DNA of 64,000 nt from CAZEHS01 sp964649745 (GTDB taxonomy: Bacteria > Bacillota > Clostridia > Peptostreptococcales > Acidaminobacteraceae). Below, piece after piece: positions 45,409-54,511 of the stretch. The notes beneath the pieces were generated by a model that was not told the DNA's origin, did not search any database, and saw only the letters and a list, made by a program, of their open reading frames with translations. A program made the translations under genes and the position numbers. Every line of letters starts with the position of its first letter. The first letter of the stretch is position 1. The stretch is from the NCBI GenBank assembly GCA_964649745.1, contig CAZYQI010000011.1, forward strand, positions 32,059 to 96,058, given 5' to 3'.

Positions 45409-48400
45409 TCAGTTCAAAATCGGAAGCACCATGGTGATTCGGGACCCTTTTCCCGGCGAACTTGTTACGAATATTCTGCCATTCAGTTTTTCAACCTCAC
45501 TGCGCACAGCGGATAAACCAATGCCTCTACCGGAGAGGGTGGTCACATCGGTACCGGTTGAAATTCCATCATTGAACACATACTGCAACAGATCTTCTTC
45601 CGACATTTTCAGGTAATCTTCTTGGCCTTCGGGGTTATTTCGGATCATCGCGTCACTGATTTTTTTCGTATCGATACCGCAGCCATCATCCTCTACTTCG
45701 ATAACCAAAGACGATTCGGTTTCTTTTCGGACAGTAAATGTAATGGTTCCATATTCTGGTTTCAAAAGTCGGACACGTTCCTCCGGTTCTTCAATGCCAT
45801 GATCCATGATATTTCGCAAAATATGACTCATCACCTTAATCAGGTTATGGTATTCTTTGCGATCAATCCGAAGATCATCCCCAATAATCATTAGGGGATT
45901 TACCTTCTTGTCCAGTCCATAAGCCAGCGTAGCCACGTATTCATCATATGGCGCCAGAAGTTCCTTGAGATTGATCAGCCGCATCTCCCGGATATGAGTG
46001 CCTAAGGCATCATCGCCGTTGTCATTGGCCATATTCTCCAGGGCTATGATTTCCTCACGGCTTATTTCATAGTACTCCTCTTTCTGAAGAAAGCTCTTGC
46101 CAATGGCGTTTTCCAAAATCTGAAGATCCGTCTCAATCGCTTTATTGAAATCAATCTCTTCTACAAATTCGATTAGAGCCTCTTCCGAATCAATCCTGGT
46201 CTGCTGATAGGCTATCAGTGATTCAATCTCATGAAGTGCAGCCTCCGCATTTGAGAATCCCCACTGGGCAAAATCTCCCTTGAATGTATGAACCATGCGG
46301 TAGAGCTCCGTAAGCACATCATCCGTTGTTTTCCCCGAAGCAGCAAGCTTGTGGACACCGCTTCTGGCAAACATAGAGTAGTCCTCAAGGCTTCTCATGA
46401 AACTGTTCCGGTTCTTAACAACCCGAACAACGGTCTTAAGATTGCGTTTTTCCTCCTCACGAACCAGCATCAGTGCATGGGTTTCTGTAACATCTGTCAG
46501 AATGACCATTATGCGCCTTCCGTCAGTGCTCTCAAGCATCTGATACTCAATTGCAATCATTTTATCATTGACCTTAATTTCTTGGGGAAGCAGTGACAGA
46601 TAGACCTTCGCCTGAAAACACTCTTCAGTCTGAAAGGCTCTGCCAACGATCTTACTGATCAAGGGTGCTTCATCGGGCCCGCAATAGGCTCCCAACAGTT
46701 CAGAAACAGACTTGCCGCCGATATTTTTCATAAAGATGCGGTAACACTCCCGACTGAGCTCGCTGCTTATTCGCTCTGATTCATCAAAGCTGAAGAAGCC
46801 TTGCCCTGCATGGTCAAGAAGCATCTGAATTTCGAAATTTGCCCGGGAAAGTGCTGCTGTTCGATCCTCCACAATTCGTTCCAGCTTATATTTATGATCC
46901 CGCAATTCCCCTTCAGAGGCTCGCAGATTTTCATAAAGGAGCGCATTGTCATAGGAAATAACAAACTGTGCTGTAAGGACCTGCATGATCTCCAAACGGC
47001 TTCGATTGAATGCTCCGCTAATCCGGTTGTTCTCCATATAGAGAATGCCCATAAGGCTGCCCTTCCACATAATCGGAACACACATCAGCGAGACCGGCTT
47101 GTTCTGAATAACGTACGGGTCTTTCTTTAAAATCGCAATTTTTGAGACATCTTCAATGATCACAGATTCCTGATTACGGGCAGCTTGATTCACAATGGTT
47201 TCTGAATACCCGCAGCTCTCATTCTTTCCTTCCTCCAGAACCGTTACCCCTTCCAGAGAACTCCACGCCACCGGAACCAGGGTTTCCTTTTTCATCAGGA
47301 TGATGGTTTTTTCAGAGCCCGCGTTCTCTGAAATAATATCTAAAAGCCGCTCTAAAAGGACTTCGGGACGGGTTTCTGAAGACAGTGTCTGTGCAGACTT
47401 AAAGACTGAAAGAAAGTCTACCTGCCCGGAAGCAATCGCACTTATATTTGCTCCGGTACTGCTCAGAAGTCTTCCCCCGTCTTCCATCTCTTCAAATATG
47501 ATTTCCCCATACTGTGCCCTAAGTGATGCCACCTTTGCTGTGGCACCCCACTGCCGGTACAGGGTATAGGCATTTTTGAGATACATACGGCGGACCATGG
47601 ATTGGTTTGAATTCTCAAAGCAACGCCCCAGCAACTCATTCAGCAACGCTTCTTCTTGGAGAAACCCCTCTTTCCTTGCCATCAGCAAAGCCTCTGTCAG
47701 CATTTGAACCGCTTTTTCCGATTGGCCCCGTTTATGATGAAACATGCCGTGAACCATGAGGTAACGGTACCTGAAGTTTTGAGGCGCATGCTGCATCCAT
47801 TCTTCCAATTTCTTTCTGTTTCTGAAAAAAATTCGTCTCTGTTTTGCGCTTTTCAGCCCTATTTCCAGAAGATTAAGGGAATAGTACTGATAATATTCCG
47901 GATATACCGAAAGACCCATTAATTCTTTTGCGTGCTCATGCAGGGCCATACATGCAGCGTCTGCCAGCTCGTATTGCCCATACATGTAGCAAAGCTTCAA
48001 CTTTTGAACGAGATAGACTGCATAGATGGACTGCATGCTGCTGGCCTTAAGCCTCTGTTCAAAATACGCTTCATCAAAATCTATGGCATTGAGGCTGTGG
48101 GGAGCATCCGTATTTCCCTTAAGGGCAAAAATCACCTGTCTCAGCAGCACCAGGAGATTAAACACATCTTCCACCTGCATCGCCTGAACCACTTCAAAAA
48201 ATCGATCTACAGCCTTTAAAACCTCGCTGAGGGGGGTCCCCGTGTCGATCAATGACAAAATATATGCAGCCACGCTGTATGAATAGAATACCATGTCGCC
48301 GGTCTGATCCGATAAATCAATGGCTTTTGTCAAATGTTCCAGGTTTCCGCTGGGGTGATTCAGCCAATGATTCAGAAAGAAACCATAGGTGAAATGGCAT

Positions 48401-51321
48401 TTGCCCAGCATGTTTTGATTTCCGAAACGTTCAGCAAGCCGTATGCCAAGATTTCCGTACTCAACGCCCCTTTGCGGATTTCTAAGAGCGCTCCCGGATA
48501 TCAGTCCATAGATTGAAAAAGCATAGGATGAATGGACGGTCAACCCTTGCTTCATCGTTATATTCAGGATTCTTAAAATGACATAGATAAACAGATTCTT
48601 ATCCACCAGGTAGGAAACCGACACCAGAGTCATGTAAATCTCTGTGATCAATATAATTTCCGGACTTGTCGAAACAGGCAGTCTGTCTAAATCATCAACC
48701 CGTTTTCCAAAGGTACCGATGATATAATTCAAAAGCTCTCTGCCCACTACAATGTCGGATGGGGAGCCGTCAAATACCACACCAAGAGACCCCAGTGCTT
48801 CATCTGCCAGCAGAACGGTTTCTTTCATCTTTCCCTGATTGACATACAGCGTCATTTTTATGCAAATGGCCTTGGCGCGGTTGGACGGAATCGCGCAGTT
48901 TCCTATCAATGCATCGAAATATGCTTCCGCTTCATCAAAATAACGATTCAAGTATGCCAGTTGCGCCCTTTCCAATGTCAATTTGAAGCAAAGAGGGTCC
49001 GTCTCGAGAAATTCCTTACTTGCCAATTGATTCAGACCATTTTCTGCATATTTCAAGGCTTTATCAAGTACACCCATCCGCTTGAGCCGGATGGCATACT
49101 CCAAATTCAAACGCGCCAATTCACGTCGGTCGTTCTGATCCGTGAGCAGGGGGGCCGAAATATTCATGTGATACAGCAGCTGCCCCAGCTCTTCATCTGT
49201 TCCCTGTCCACTTTCCTTCAATACGAGTCCATACCCATGAGATATCCGCATCCGATGTTCATCATCCGTAATTTTCAGGAGATGATTATAAACAGAATCA
49301 TGAGAAAACCGAAAAACAAGCCGCTTCGAATCATACCCCCCCGTCAAGTCCCCGGCACTGAAACGCCCGTTCACCAGACCATACTCCAGTGCCTTGGAAA
49401 GCCGTTCACTCAGCATAACACTGGTGACATCCAGCACCCGGGCAAGGCTGTTCAGCGAAAATTCAAATCCCATCACAGCGGCTGTTTTTAATACATCCAG
49501 CTCTAAAGGCTCCAGCTGTTCCAGCTTTCGCAGCGCACGATCAGCAACATTGGCGGTGGTTTGAAACCGTTGTATCTCCTGCACTCTAAAATCCCACTCA
49601 CCAAAATCAGCGTTGAAATAAATCCATTCTTCTTCACAGCATTGATTAATAAACTCCATCGTATAATATGGATTACCATTGGTTTTAGAAAAAATCAAGT
49701 CGCTCAGGCCACTGGCTTTTTTGGGGGCGAACCCGAATGAATCCCTTAGGATATTCAGAATATCTTCTTCTGAGTATTCCGGAACGGTCATCCGTTCCAA
49801 GTTGAAATTTTCTCCGCCCTTGAATGCTGTCAATTCCTCATCAATGAATTCCGCCGTTCCGATGCCTATCGTCCCGATCATCAGAAGGGGACTGGCGAAT
49901 TTATGCTGCAGCATGCGCAGCAACAATTGTCTGCTTTCGTTGTCAGCCAACTCAAATCCATCAACTAACATGCACAGGGGCGGTTCAAACGTAACCATCA
50001 ATTCTAAAAAATGAAAAATTGTTCTCTCAAGAAGAGATCTGTTTTCAATCGGATAGGTTTGCAGTTCCCCCCCCGCTTCCTGAAGAAGCTTCTTAACAGA
50101 TGGAAACAGGTCTGTCAAAACACTCAAACCGGATCCGAAAGAATCTACCACCAACATTCTAAAAGCAGTCTCTCTTTCCAAGGGACCGTTTATTACCATT
50201 TCTATGAATTTTTCCATCAAGGTTCGAATGGTGTGGTAAGGCGCGATTTCCAGCCGATTGGAAAAATCAATGAGAAGTACGGTCCCCTCCCTCCCCATGA
50301 ACCGTCTGTGCAGTTCATTCAGCAGGTAGGATTTACCGCAACCCGGCTCGCCCCTTAGCAAGACTATCTTATTTTCACCCGTTGCCACTCTATTCTTCAG
50401 ATTCTCCAGGGTGTCCAACAGGGGCGTCTTTCCATAAGGCCTTACAGGCATTACAAAACGCATCGGAACATCGTGCTTCCCGAGTACAAACGGCTCCTGA
50501 ACATCAATGCTCTTAAGCTCGTTCAATACCCATTCCATATCGGATAATATCCCTTGCACGGACTGATATCTGTCATTGGGTTCTTTTTCCAGCATTTTCA
50601 TGATTATATCACTCAAATTGCTGGAAAACGACGTGTTCAGGGAATAGGGCGAAGCAGGAAGCTGTGTCATGTGCGCATACAGTAAGCTGCTCACGTCCTG
50701 AAAGTCAAAAGGCCGCCGATTACAAAACAGTTCATAGAATGCAATCCCCAGAGAATAAATATCCGAACGATAGTCTATGGCTCGACTCGTTCTGCCGGTT
50801 TGCTCCGGAGACATATACTCGGGAGTACCCATCCCGACAAACGAAGATTTTTTAAACTCACCGATCTTTTCAGCCAATCCGAAATCACTGAGTACAACAA
50901 CTTCTTTCTCAATCCTCACAAGGATGCTGTAAGGACTAATGTTCTTATGAGCTATTCCCAGAGCATGCAAATTTGAAACTGCCCCTGTTATCTTCATAGC
51001 GAGTTTTAATTTTTGAGTTGGGTTCAGTGGATGCAGCCTGCAATAATCATGCAGCGTGACAGCACCCGGATCATCCATAATCAAGGATGGACAACCATCA
51101 AGATTTTCAATGCGAAGTACATGAACACACCAGGGCATATCCAGGGCAGACAATACATCAAACTCGTTCTTAAGAATAAAGGACTCAATGGAAAACCGCG
51201 ACTCCTCCTGCAGTACCTTTATCAGAAGCCGGGAACCATCCATCGGGTCTATTGCCCTATATAGGACCTTACTGTTATGTCCTGCAATCTTCTCGATTAT
51301 TTCGTAGTTTCCCAGCATCAT
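45409..51321 (-). CDS. Giant multidomain signalling protein: Ser/Thr (pseudo)kinase - AAA ATPase - helical repeats - GAF - HPt - CheA-type ATPase
   Basis: The 1970-residue protein resembles the trifunctional serine/threonine kinase / ATP-binding / sensor histidine kinase family. Domains in order: kinase fold (1-265), AAA ATPase with Walker A GEPGCGKS (324-331), a long alpha-helical TPR-like region (about 720-1290), GAF (about 1330-1490), a PAS-like stretch, an HPt-like domain with MVHTFKGD, and a C-terminal HATPase. The HATPase has CheA-type boxes (ILRNIMDHGIE, VEDDGCGID, GRGIGLSAV, GKGSRITMVLP) and no CheW-like domain. The kinase keeps Lys35 and DFG (146-148) but has HKNISPYS (125-132) where active kinases have HRDLKPEN. 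The glycine loop also lacks its glycines, so it is probably a pseudokinase. It has no membrane segment. Partners are unknown. Confidence 0.88.
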   Translation of the reverse strand: MMLGNYEIIEKIAGHNSKVLYRAIDPMDGSRLLIKVLQEESRFSIESFILKNEFDVLSALDMPWCVHVLRIENLDGCPSLIMDDPGAVTLHDYCRLHPLNPTQKLKLAMKITGAVSNLHALGIAHKNISPYSILVRIEKEVVVLSDFGLAEKIGEFKKSSFVGMGTPEYMSPEQTGRTSRAIDYRSDIYSLGIAFYELFCNRRPFDFQDVSSLLYAHMTQLPASPYSLNTSFSSNLSDIIMKMLEKEPNDRYQSVQGILSDMEWVLNELKSIDVQEPFVLGKHDVPMRFVMPVRPYGKTPLLDTLENLKNRVATGENKIVLLRGEPGCGKSYLLNELHRRFMGREGTVLLIDFSNRLEIAPYHTIRTLMEKFIEMVINGPLERETAFRMLVVDSFGSGLSVLTDLFPSVKKLLQEAGGELQTYPIENRSLLERTIFHFLELMVTFEPPLCMLVDGFELADNESRQLLLRMLQHKFASPLLMIGTIGIGTAEFIDEELTAFKGGENFNLERMTVPEYSEEDILNILRDSFGFAPKKASGLSDLIFSKTNGNPYYTMEFINQCCEEEWIYFNADFGEWDFRVQEIQRFQTTANVADRALRKLEQLEPLELDVLKTAAVMGFEFSLNSLARVLDVTSVMLSERLSKALEYGLVNGRFSAGDLTGGYDSKRLVFRFSHDSVYNHLLKITDDEHRMRISHGYGLVLKESGQGTDEELGQLLYHMNISAPLLTDQNDRRELARLNLEYAIRLKRMGVLDKALKYAENGLNQLASKEFLETDPLCFKLTLERAQLAYLNRYFDEAEAYFDALIGNCAIPSNRAKAICIKMTLYVNQGKMKETVLLADEALGSLGVVFDGSPSDIVVGRELLNYIIGTFGKRVDDLDRLPVSTSPEIILITEIYMTLVSVSYLVDKNLFIYVILRILNITMKQGLTVHSSYAFSIYGLISGSALRNPQRGVEYGNLGIRLAERFGNQNMLGKCHFTYGFFLNHWLNHPSGNLEHLTKAIDLSDQTGDMVFYSYSVAAYILSLIDTGTPLSEVLKAVDRFFEVVQAMQVEDVFNLLVLLRQVIFALKGNTDAPHSLNAIDFDEAYFEQRLKASSMQSIYAVYLVQKLKLCYMYGQYELADAACMALHEHAKELMGLSVYPEYYQYYSLNLLEIGLKSAKQRRIFFRNRKKLEEWMQHAPQNFRYRYLMVHGMFHHKRGQSEKAVQMLTEALLMARKEGFLQEEALLNELLGRCFENSNQSMVRRMYLKNAYTLYRQWGATAKVASLRAQYGEIIFEEMEDGGRLLSSTGANISAIASGQVDFLSVFKSAQTLSSETRPEVLLERLLDIISENAGSEKTIILMKKETLVPVAWSSLEGVTVLEEGKNESCGYSETIVNQAARNQESVIIEDVSKIAILKKDPYVIQNKPVSLMCVPIMWKGSLMGILYMENNRISGAFNRSRLEIMQVLTAQFVISYDNALLYENLRASEGELRDHKYKLERIVEDRTAALSRANFEIQMLLDHAGQGFFSFDESERISSELSRECYRIFMKNIGGKSVSELLGAYCGPDEAPLISKIVGRAFQTEECFQAKVYLSLLPQEIKVNDKMIAIEYQMLESTDGRRIMVILTDVTETHALMLVREEEKRNLKTVVRVVKNRNSFMRSLEDYSMFARSGVHKLAASGKTTDDVLTELYRMVHTFKGDFAQWGFSNAEAALHEIESLIAYQQTRIDSEEALIEFVEEIDFNKAIETDLQILENAIGKSFLQKEEYYEISREEIIALENMANDNGDDALGTHIREMRLINLKELLAPYDEYVATLAYGLDKKVNPLMIIGDDLRIDRKEYHNLIKVMSHILRNIMDHGIEEPEERVRLLKPEYGTITFTVRKETESSLVIEVEDDGCGIDTKKISDAMIRNNPEGQEDYLKMSEEDLLQYVFNDGISTGTDVTTLSGRGIGLSAVRSEVEKLNGRIFVTSSPGKGSRITMVLPILN

Positions 51322-51648
51322 GTCGTCAGCACCTGATCCTCAATGGTATTTTCATAATACTACCCCGTCTTGCCCTCAGAAACACATATCTTGCAAAAGT
51401 AATCCGCCGTTGTCATTATCCTGATACATGCCGGTGAATAGATCCACCACATCAGAAAGTTCTACATCATCATTGAAGACTCCTCCCTTATTATGGTTCA
51501 AATCGTCAGTACTTTCAACCAATACCCGTTCAGGCCTCTTCTTCCGGTGTGTATTCACGAATTCACACTGGCTGATTCAGTTCAGCGAGAACGGGTATCA
51601 ATCAAAATAATTTTAACCTACCCATCTAATGGAATTCTGGAGGTCTCT
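51322..51648. other. Intergenic region between divergent kinase and VOC genes
   Basis: I see no supported gene in these 327 bases. A 60-codon minus-strand frame (51376-51558) lacks a good start signal. A weak minus-strand -10-like TATTAT lies about 60 bases upstream of the kinase start, with a poor -35. Promoters for both divergent genes must be here, but I cannot place them firmly. Confidence 0.4.
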
Positions 51649-52542
51649 ATGAAAATGATCGTCCCGCATCTTTGGTTTGATACCCAGGCAAAGGAAGCAG
51701 CGTTATTCTATGTCGCTCTGTTCGAAGGTTCCAGATTCATCAACGCCACCACGCTCCATGAAACGCCCTCCGGTGACGCAGAGATTGTTCAGTTCCAGCT
51801 GTCAGGGATTCCTTTCATGGCCATAAGCGCCGGCCCTTATTTCCCGTTGAATCCGTCCGTTTCCCTTATGGTTGCCTGCACCTCCGCAGATGAGGTGGAT
51901 ACTAAATGGAAGAGCTTGTCCCAAGGAGGTACCCCGCTTATGGAGTTGGGCGAATACCCTTTCAGCAAGAGATATGGCTGGATTCAAGATCGCTACGGCC
52001 TTTCGTGGCAGCTAATGCTGGTTGAAGGCGATACTGTCTCTCAGAAGATCACCCCCAACCTGCTGTTTTCCGGAGCTGTGTGCGGCAAGGCAGAAGAAGC
52101 GGTGCGCTTCTATACCGATCTATTCCCGGAATCCCAAATCGGCACCATAAGCCACTACGGGCCCAGAGAGTCGCAATCAGGAAATGCATCTGTCAACTAT
52201 GCCTCATTCCGGCTTTGTTCCACCGCTTTCTCTGCAATGGATAACGGATATGATGTCGATTTCACATTTAATGAAGGTTTTTCCCTGATCGTACGTTGTG
52301 AAACCCAGGAAGAGATTGATTACTACTGGGAAAGGCTGTCTGCTGTCCCCGAAGCTGAGCAGTGCGGTTGGCTGAAGGACAAGTACGGCCTGTCATGGCA
52401 GATTATTCCCACTGTTATGGATGAAATGATGTCATCTGCTTCTGCCGAGGAAGCGAAGCGTTTAACAGAAGCCTTCCTGAAAATGAAAAAATTCGATATT
52501 AAGCAACTGGAGTGTGCCTTCAAAGGTACATCCCCCTGCTGA
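51649..52542 (+). CDS. Tandem VOC (PhnB / glyoxalase-like) protein
   Basis: The 297-residue protein holds two VOC-fold units. Unit one (about 1-130) starts MKMIVPHLWFDTQAKEAALFYVALFEGSRF and unit two (about 140-275) starts ITPNLLFSGAVCGKAEEAVRFYTDLFPESQI. Each ends with a DRYGLSWQLMLV or DKYGLSWQIIPTV strand. PhnB-like proteins of this type are annotated as 3-demethylubiquinone methyltransferase-like, but the VOC fold is non-specific and the substrate is unknown. The ATG at 51649 follows GGAGG; the frame is open upstream to 51493 without a site. Confidence 0.88.
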   Translation: MKMIVPHLWFDTQAKEAALFYVALFEGSRFINATTLHETPSGDAEIVQFQLSGIPFMAISAGPYFPLNPSVSLMVACTSADEVDTKWKSLSQGGTPLMELGEYPFSKRYGWIQDRYGLSWQLMLVEGDTVSQKITPNLLFSGAVCGKAEEAVRFYTDLFPESQIGTISHYGPRESQSGNASVNYASFRLCSTAFSAMDNGYDVDFTFNEGFSLIVRCETQEEIDYYWERLSAVPEAEQCGWLKDKYGLSWQIIPTVMDEMMSSASAEEAKRLTEAFLKMKKFDIKQLECAFKGTSPC

Positions 52543-52640
52543 TTTTCCTGACACAGAGGCCGGATTTCTCCCGAGAGTAAGAGAGCGTCGAAAGAGTATG
52601 ATATTACCCATCCAATGCAAGAAATATAGCAAAAAACGGA

Positions 52641-52669
52641 AAAACCTACATTTTACAATGTAGGTTTTT
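52641..52669 (-). terminator. tRNA-Arg terminator, left copy
   Basis: The inverted repeat CCTACATT/AATGTAGG with a 4-base loop is flanked by A and T runs and can terminate in both directions. It is the original chromosomal terminator of the tRNA-Arg gene, now stranded at attL. It also ends transcription coming from the VOC gene. Confidence 0.8.
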
Positions 52670-52694
52670 CAACGTTTACGGCGGTTGCCGTAGA

Positions 52695-52742
52695 TGGTGC
52701 GCCCGGAGGGATTCGAACCCCCGACCCCTTGATTCGTAGTCA
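52695..52742 (-). pseudogene. 3' part of tRNA-Arg stranded at attL
   Basis: The 48 bases are identical to the 3' part (from about nucleotide 30 through CCA) of the intact tRNA-Arg(ACG) at 63587-63663. The 5' part is missing, so it is a non-functional remnant left by integration. Confidence 0.93.
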
Positions 52743-52916
52743 GCCGAACCTCAAAATGAGTGATAGCAATGCATTCACGAAATGAAAGAGTAATATATTA
52801 GAATGCCAAAAGACATAATAGAAGAAGTAACCAAAATTGGAGAGTAATTTAGCTAACTGTGCAGGAAAATAAAGGAGCATGTAGAATATCTTTGTATCAT
52901 ATTATGGGAGGTTTAT

Positions 52917-53549
52917 ATGGATATATTCTTATTTTTGGTTTTTGTTTTGATTCTTTTTGTAGTTTTAATTGTTCTTCGGCTATTTCTTCAACAAATCGCC
53001 ATTGGATTGTTTAAATTAGCTTATTGGATTGTTGATTCTGTTGTGTATGTTGTTCTATTCCCATTTAGGTGGATGTATAAAATAGTCTTTGAGCGTGATA
53101 GAGATATTGAAATTCAAGATTATGTGGATGAGGTCGTAATTGAGAAGCAAATTGAGTATCCTTACAAATCTATGAATTATGTGTTTTCAATGGCAGAGTA
53201 TAGTTTTTATAAAGTGCTAAAAGAAGCCTTGAAAAATGATCATGTGGAAATATTCCCCAAAATGAGAATTGCTGATATGATATATGTTGATACAAAATCT
53301 AAGTATATGAGTCATTTCCAGAAAATATCACAAAAGCATGTAGATTATTTATTATGTAAGTCAATTGATTGTAAGCCCTTATGTGCGATTGAACTTGATG
53401 ATTCAACACATGGTAAAGCAGACAGACGGAAGCGTGATGAATTTGTTGATAGTGTTTTTAAATCATCTAATCTACCATTGGTGAGGTTTAAGTGCAATTC
53501 ATCTTATAACATTGAATCAATTCGTGATGAATTAAAACAGTATATATAG
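52917..53549 (+). CDS. DUF2726-type nuclease-like membrane protein
   Basis: The 210-residue protein has an N-terminal membrane region (about 1-55, two segments), then a DUF2726-like domain (about 75-210). The domain pattern KHVDYLLCKSIDCKPLCAIELDDSTHGKADRRKRDEFVDSVFKSSNLPLVRFK resembles a PD-(D/E)XK nuclease-fold core (D, E, and Lys/Arg further on). The gene is visibly richer in A and T than its neighbours and stands outside the structural operon, so it looks like cargo. A role in host defence or exclusion is speculation. GGGAGG lies 8 bases upstream of the ATG. Confidence 0.78.
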   Translation: MDIFLFLVFVLILFVVLIVLRLFLQQIAIGLFKLAYWIVDSVVYVVLFPFRWMYKIVFERDRDIEIQDYVDEVVIEKQIEYPYKSMNYVFSMAEYSFYKVLKEALKNDHVEIFPKMRIADMIYVDTKSKYMSHFQKISQKHVDYLLCKSIDCKPLCAIELDDSTHGKADRRKRDEFVDSVFKSSNLPLVRFKCNSSYNIESIRDELKQYI

Positions 53550-53557
53550 TAATAGCT

Positions 53558-53586
53558 AAGACCCCTATCGGGGTCTTATTTTTTTT
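53558..53586 (+). terminator. Intrinsic terminator after the DUF2726 gene
   Basis: A perfect 8-bp stem AAGACCCC/GGGGTCTT (53558-53565 and 53570-53577) with a TATC loop is followed by ATTTTTTTT. It separates the DUF2726 gene from the convergent repressor gene and overlaps the repressor stop codon. Confidence 0.9.
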
Positions 53587-53923
53587 CAAAATTTTCAATT
53601 CTGCTTATTTTAAGGTTTAGTAAAGTTTTTATTTCTAATCGATCATGATCACCTATCTGTCTGTAGTCTGAAATTAGTCTTAATTCTTCTTTGCTAAGTC
53701 GGTCTGTGTCTTTTCTTGTTATTTCATAATCGTCTTTTATGAAGAAATACGGAGATATTTTAAAGTGATCACATAGCAAAATAACGTATTCGAGATTTAG
53801 TCTTTTCCCTTGGTTTTTTAATTTGGAATAACCTGCTTTTGACATTCCAAGGATTTCGGCTATATCTTTATCGTCAACGTTGTAATATTCAGCTAATTGA
53901 TTTAACTTTTCATGAATTTTCAT
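53576..53923 (-). CDS. XRE-family helix-turn-helix repressor
   Basis: The 115-residue protein has an HTH_XRE domain in its first 65 residues (LAEYYNVDDKDIAEILGMSKAGYSKLKNQGKRLNLEYVILLCDHFKISPYFFI). A short charged C-terminal helix follows (LRLISDYRQIGDHDRLEIKTLLNLKISRIENFEKK). It is divergent from the main phage transcription unit and faces its promoter, the classic position of a prophage repressor. The operator sequences are inferred from repeats in the 200-bp gap. Confidence 0.9.
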   Translation of the reverse strand: MKIHEKLNQLAEYYNVDDKDIAEILGMSKAGYSKLKNQGKRLNLEYVILLCDHFKISPYFFIKDDYEITRKDTDRLSKEELRLISDYRQIGDHDRLEIKTLLNLKISRIENFEKK

Positions 53924-53956
53924 TTTAGTTAACCACCTGTTAATTTATATCTTGTT

Positions 53957-53986
53957 ATTATACCTTTTGTTTACTCAAACTAACAA
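53957..53986 (-). promoter_or_regulatory. Repressor gene promoter
   Basis: On the minus strand TTGTTA (53981-53986), an 18-base spacer and a perfect TATAAT (53957-53962) lie about 35 bases upstream of the repressor ATG. GTTAAC-type half sites flank it, at about 53928-53933 and again at about 54053-54058 by the rightward promoter. Confidence 0.75.
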
Positions 53987-54013
53987 ATAGTTGCACATAA
54001 TTCATTTTCGCTA

Positions 54014-54042
54014 TTGACAGTTTCCTATATGTGTACTAATAT
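54014..54042 (+). promoter_or_regulatory. Rightward prophage promoter
   Basis: Consensus TTGACA (54014-54019), a 17-base spacer and TAATAT (54037-54042, with TATAAT overlapping three bases later) point toward the structural genes. The following AGTTAACTATCAGTTGATTA contains repeated AGTT-type half sites that could bind the divergent repressor. Confidence 0.7.
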
Positions 54043-54166
54043 AATATACAAGTTAACTATCAGTTGATTAATGAATTATAAGTTTCCTTTTCGTATTAGG
54101 TATTATGTATGATTCTCAGTTTATTTTATGAATTTGATTCCCCAGCCCTATCCCCAGGAGGCAGCC

Positions 54167-54511
54167 ATGAAGATTCCCCAGGGCATAAAAAAATCAGGCT
54201 ATGAGTTCCTGATAATTTCGAAGCACTTATTTATTGGACTTATGCTTGCTTGTTCTGTTGTTTGGCTGATTTCACAACGTATGGGAATGAGTATTCCTGA
54301 AATATGCTCATTTAAAGAGAATCTTTCTGTTACAACATTCTTTGATTACATAATGATAACTTCATTTCTTTCATTCCTTCTATATCCCGCAGAAAATGCA
54401 GATCGTGAAATAGAGTTACATCACTTTCGCACTGGTGATCATGATGATTACTACGGCGAGAAGAAAATCAGCCGTTTCAAACTTTTGTCGAGTAGATTTT
54501 CTGGCAAATAG
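54167..54511 (+). CDS. Small two-helix membrane protein, unknown
   Basis: The 114-residue protein has two membrane helices (about 17-37 and 58-77) and a basic, His/Asp-rich C-terminal tail. No family is recognised. The ATG at 54167 follows AGGAGG; the open frame reaches upstream to 54128 without a better site. It is the first gene after the rightward promoter. Its end overlaps a minus-strand gene by 96 bp. Confidence 0.6.
   Translation: MKIPQGIKKSGYEFLIISKHLFIGLMLACSVVWLISQRMGMSIPEICSFKENLSVTTFFDYIMITSFLSFLLYPAENADREIELHHFRTGDHDDYYGEKKISRFKLLSSRFSGK

Larger units (their letters stand above)
52570..52742 (+). repeat. Left attachment region (attL), direct repeat of 63462-63634
   Basis: This 173-bp block aligns without gaps to 63462-63634 at a constant offset of 10,892 bp. 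Identity is complete over 52677-52742 (66 bp) and near complete over 52641-52675. It falls to about three quarters over 52570-52629, where the right copy encodes the last 20 codons of the integrase. The left copy still reads as an open C-terminal tail of the same frame ending QEI and TAG. Confidence 0.93.

Noticed and set aside
51376..51558. 60-codon minus-strand frame upstream of the giant kinase gene
   Set aside because: It starts with GTG without a ribosome binding site, has no internal ATG in a useful place, and matches nothing known. The composition (Asp/Asn rich) is not decisive.
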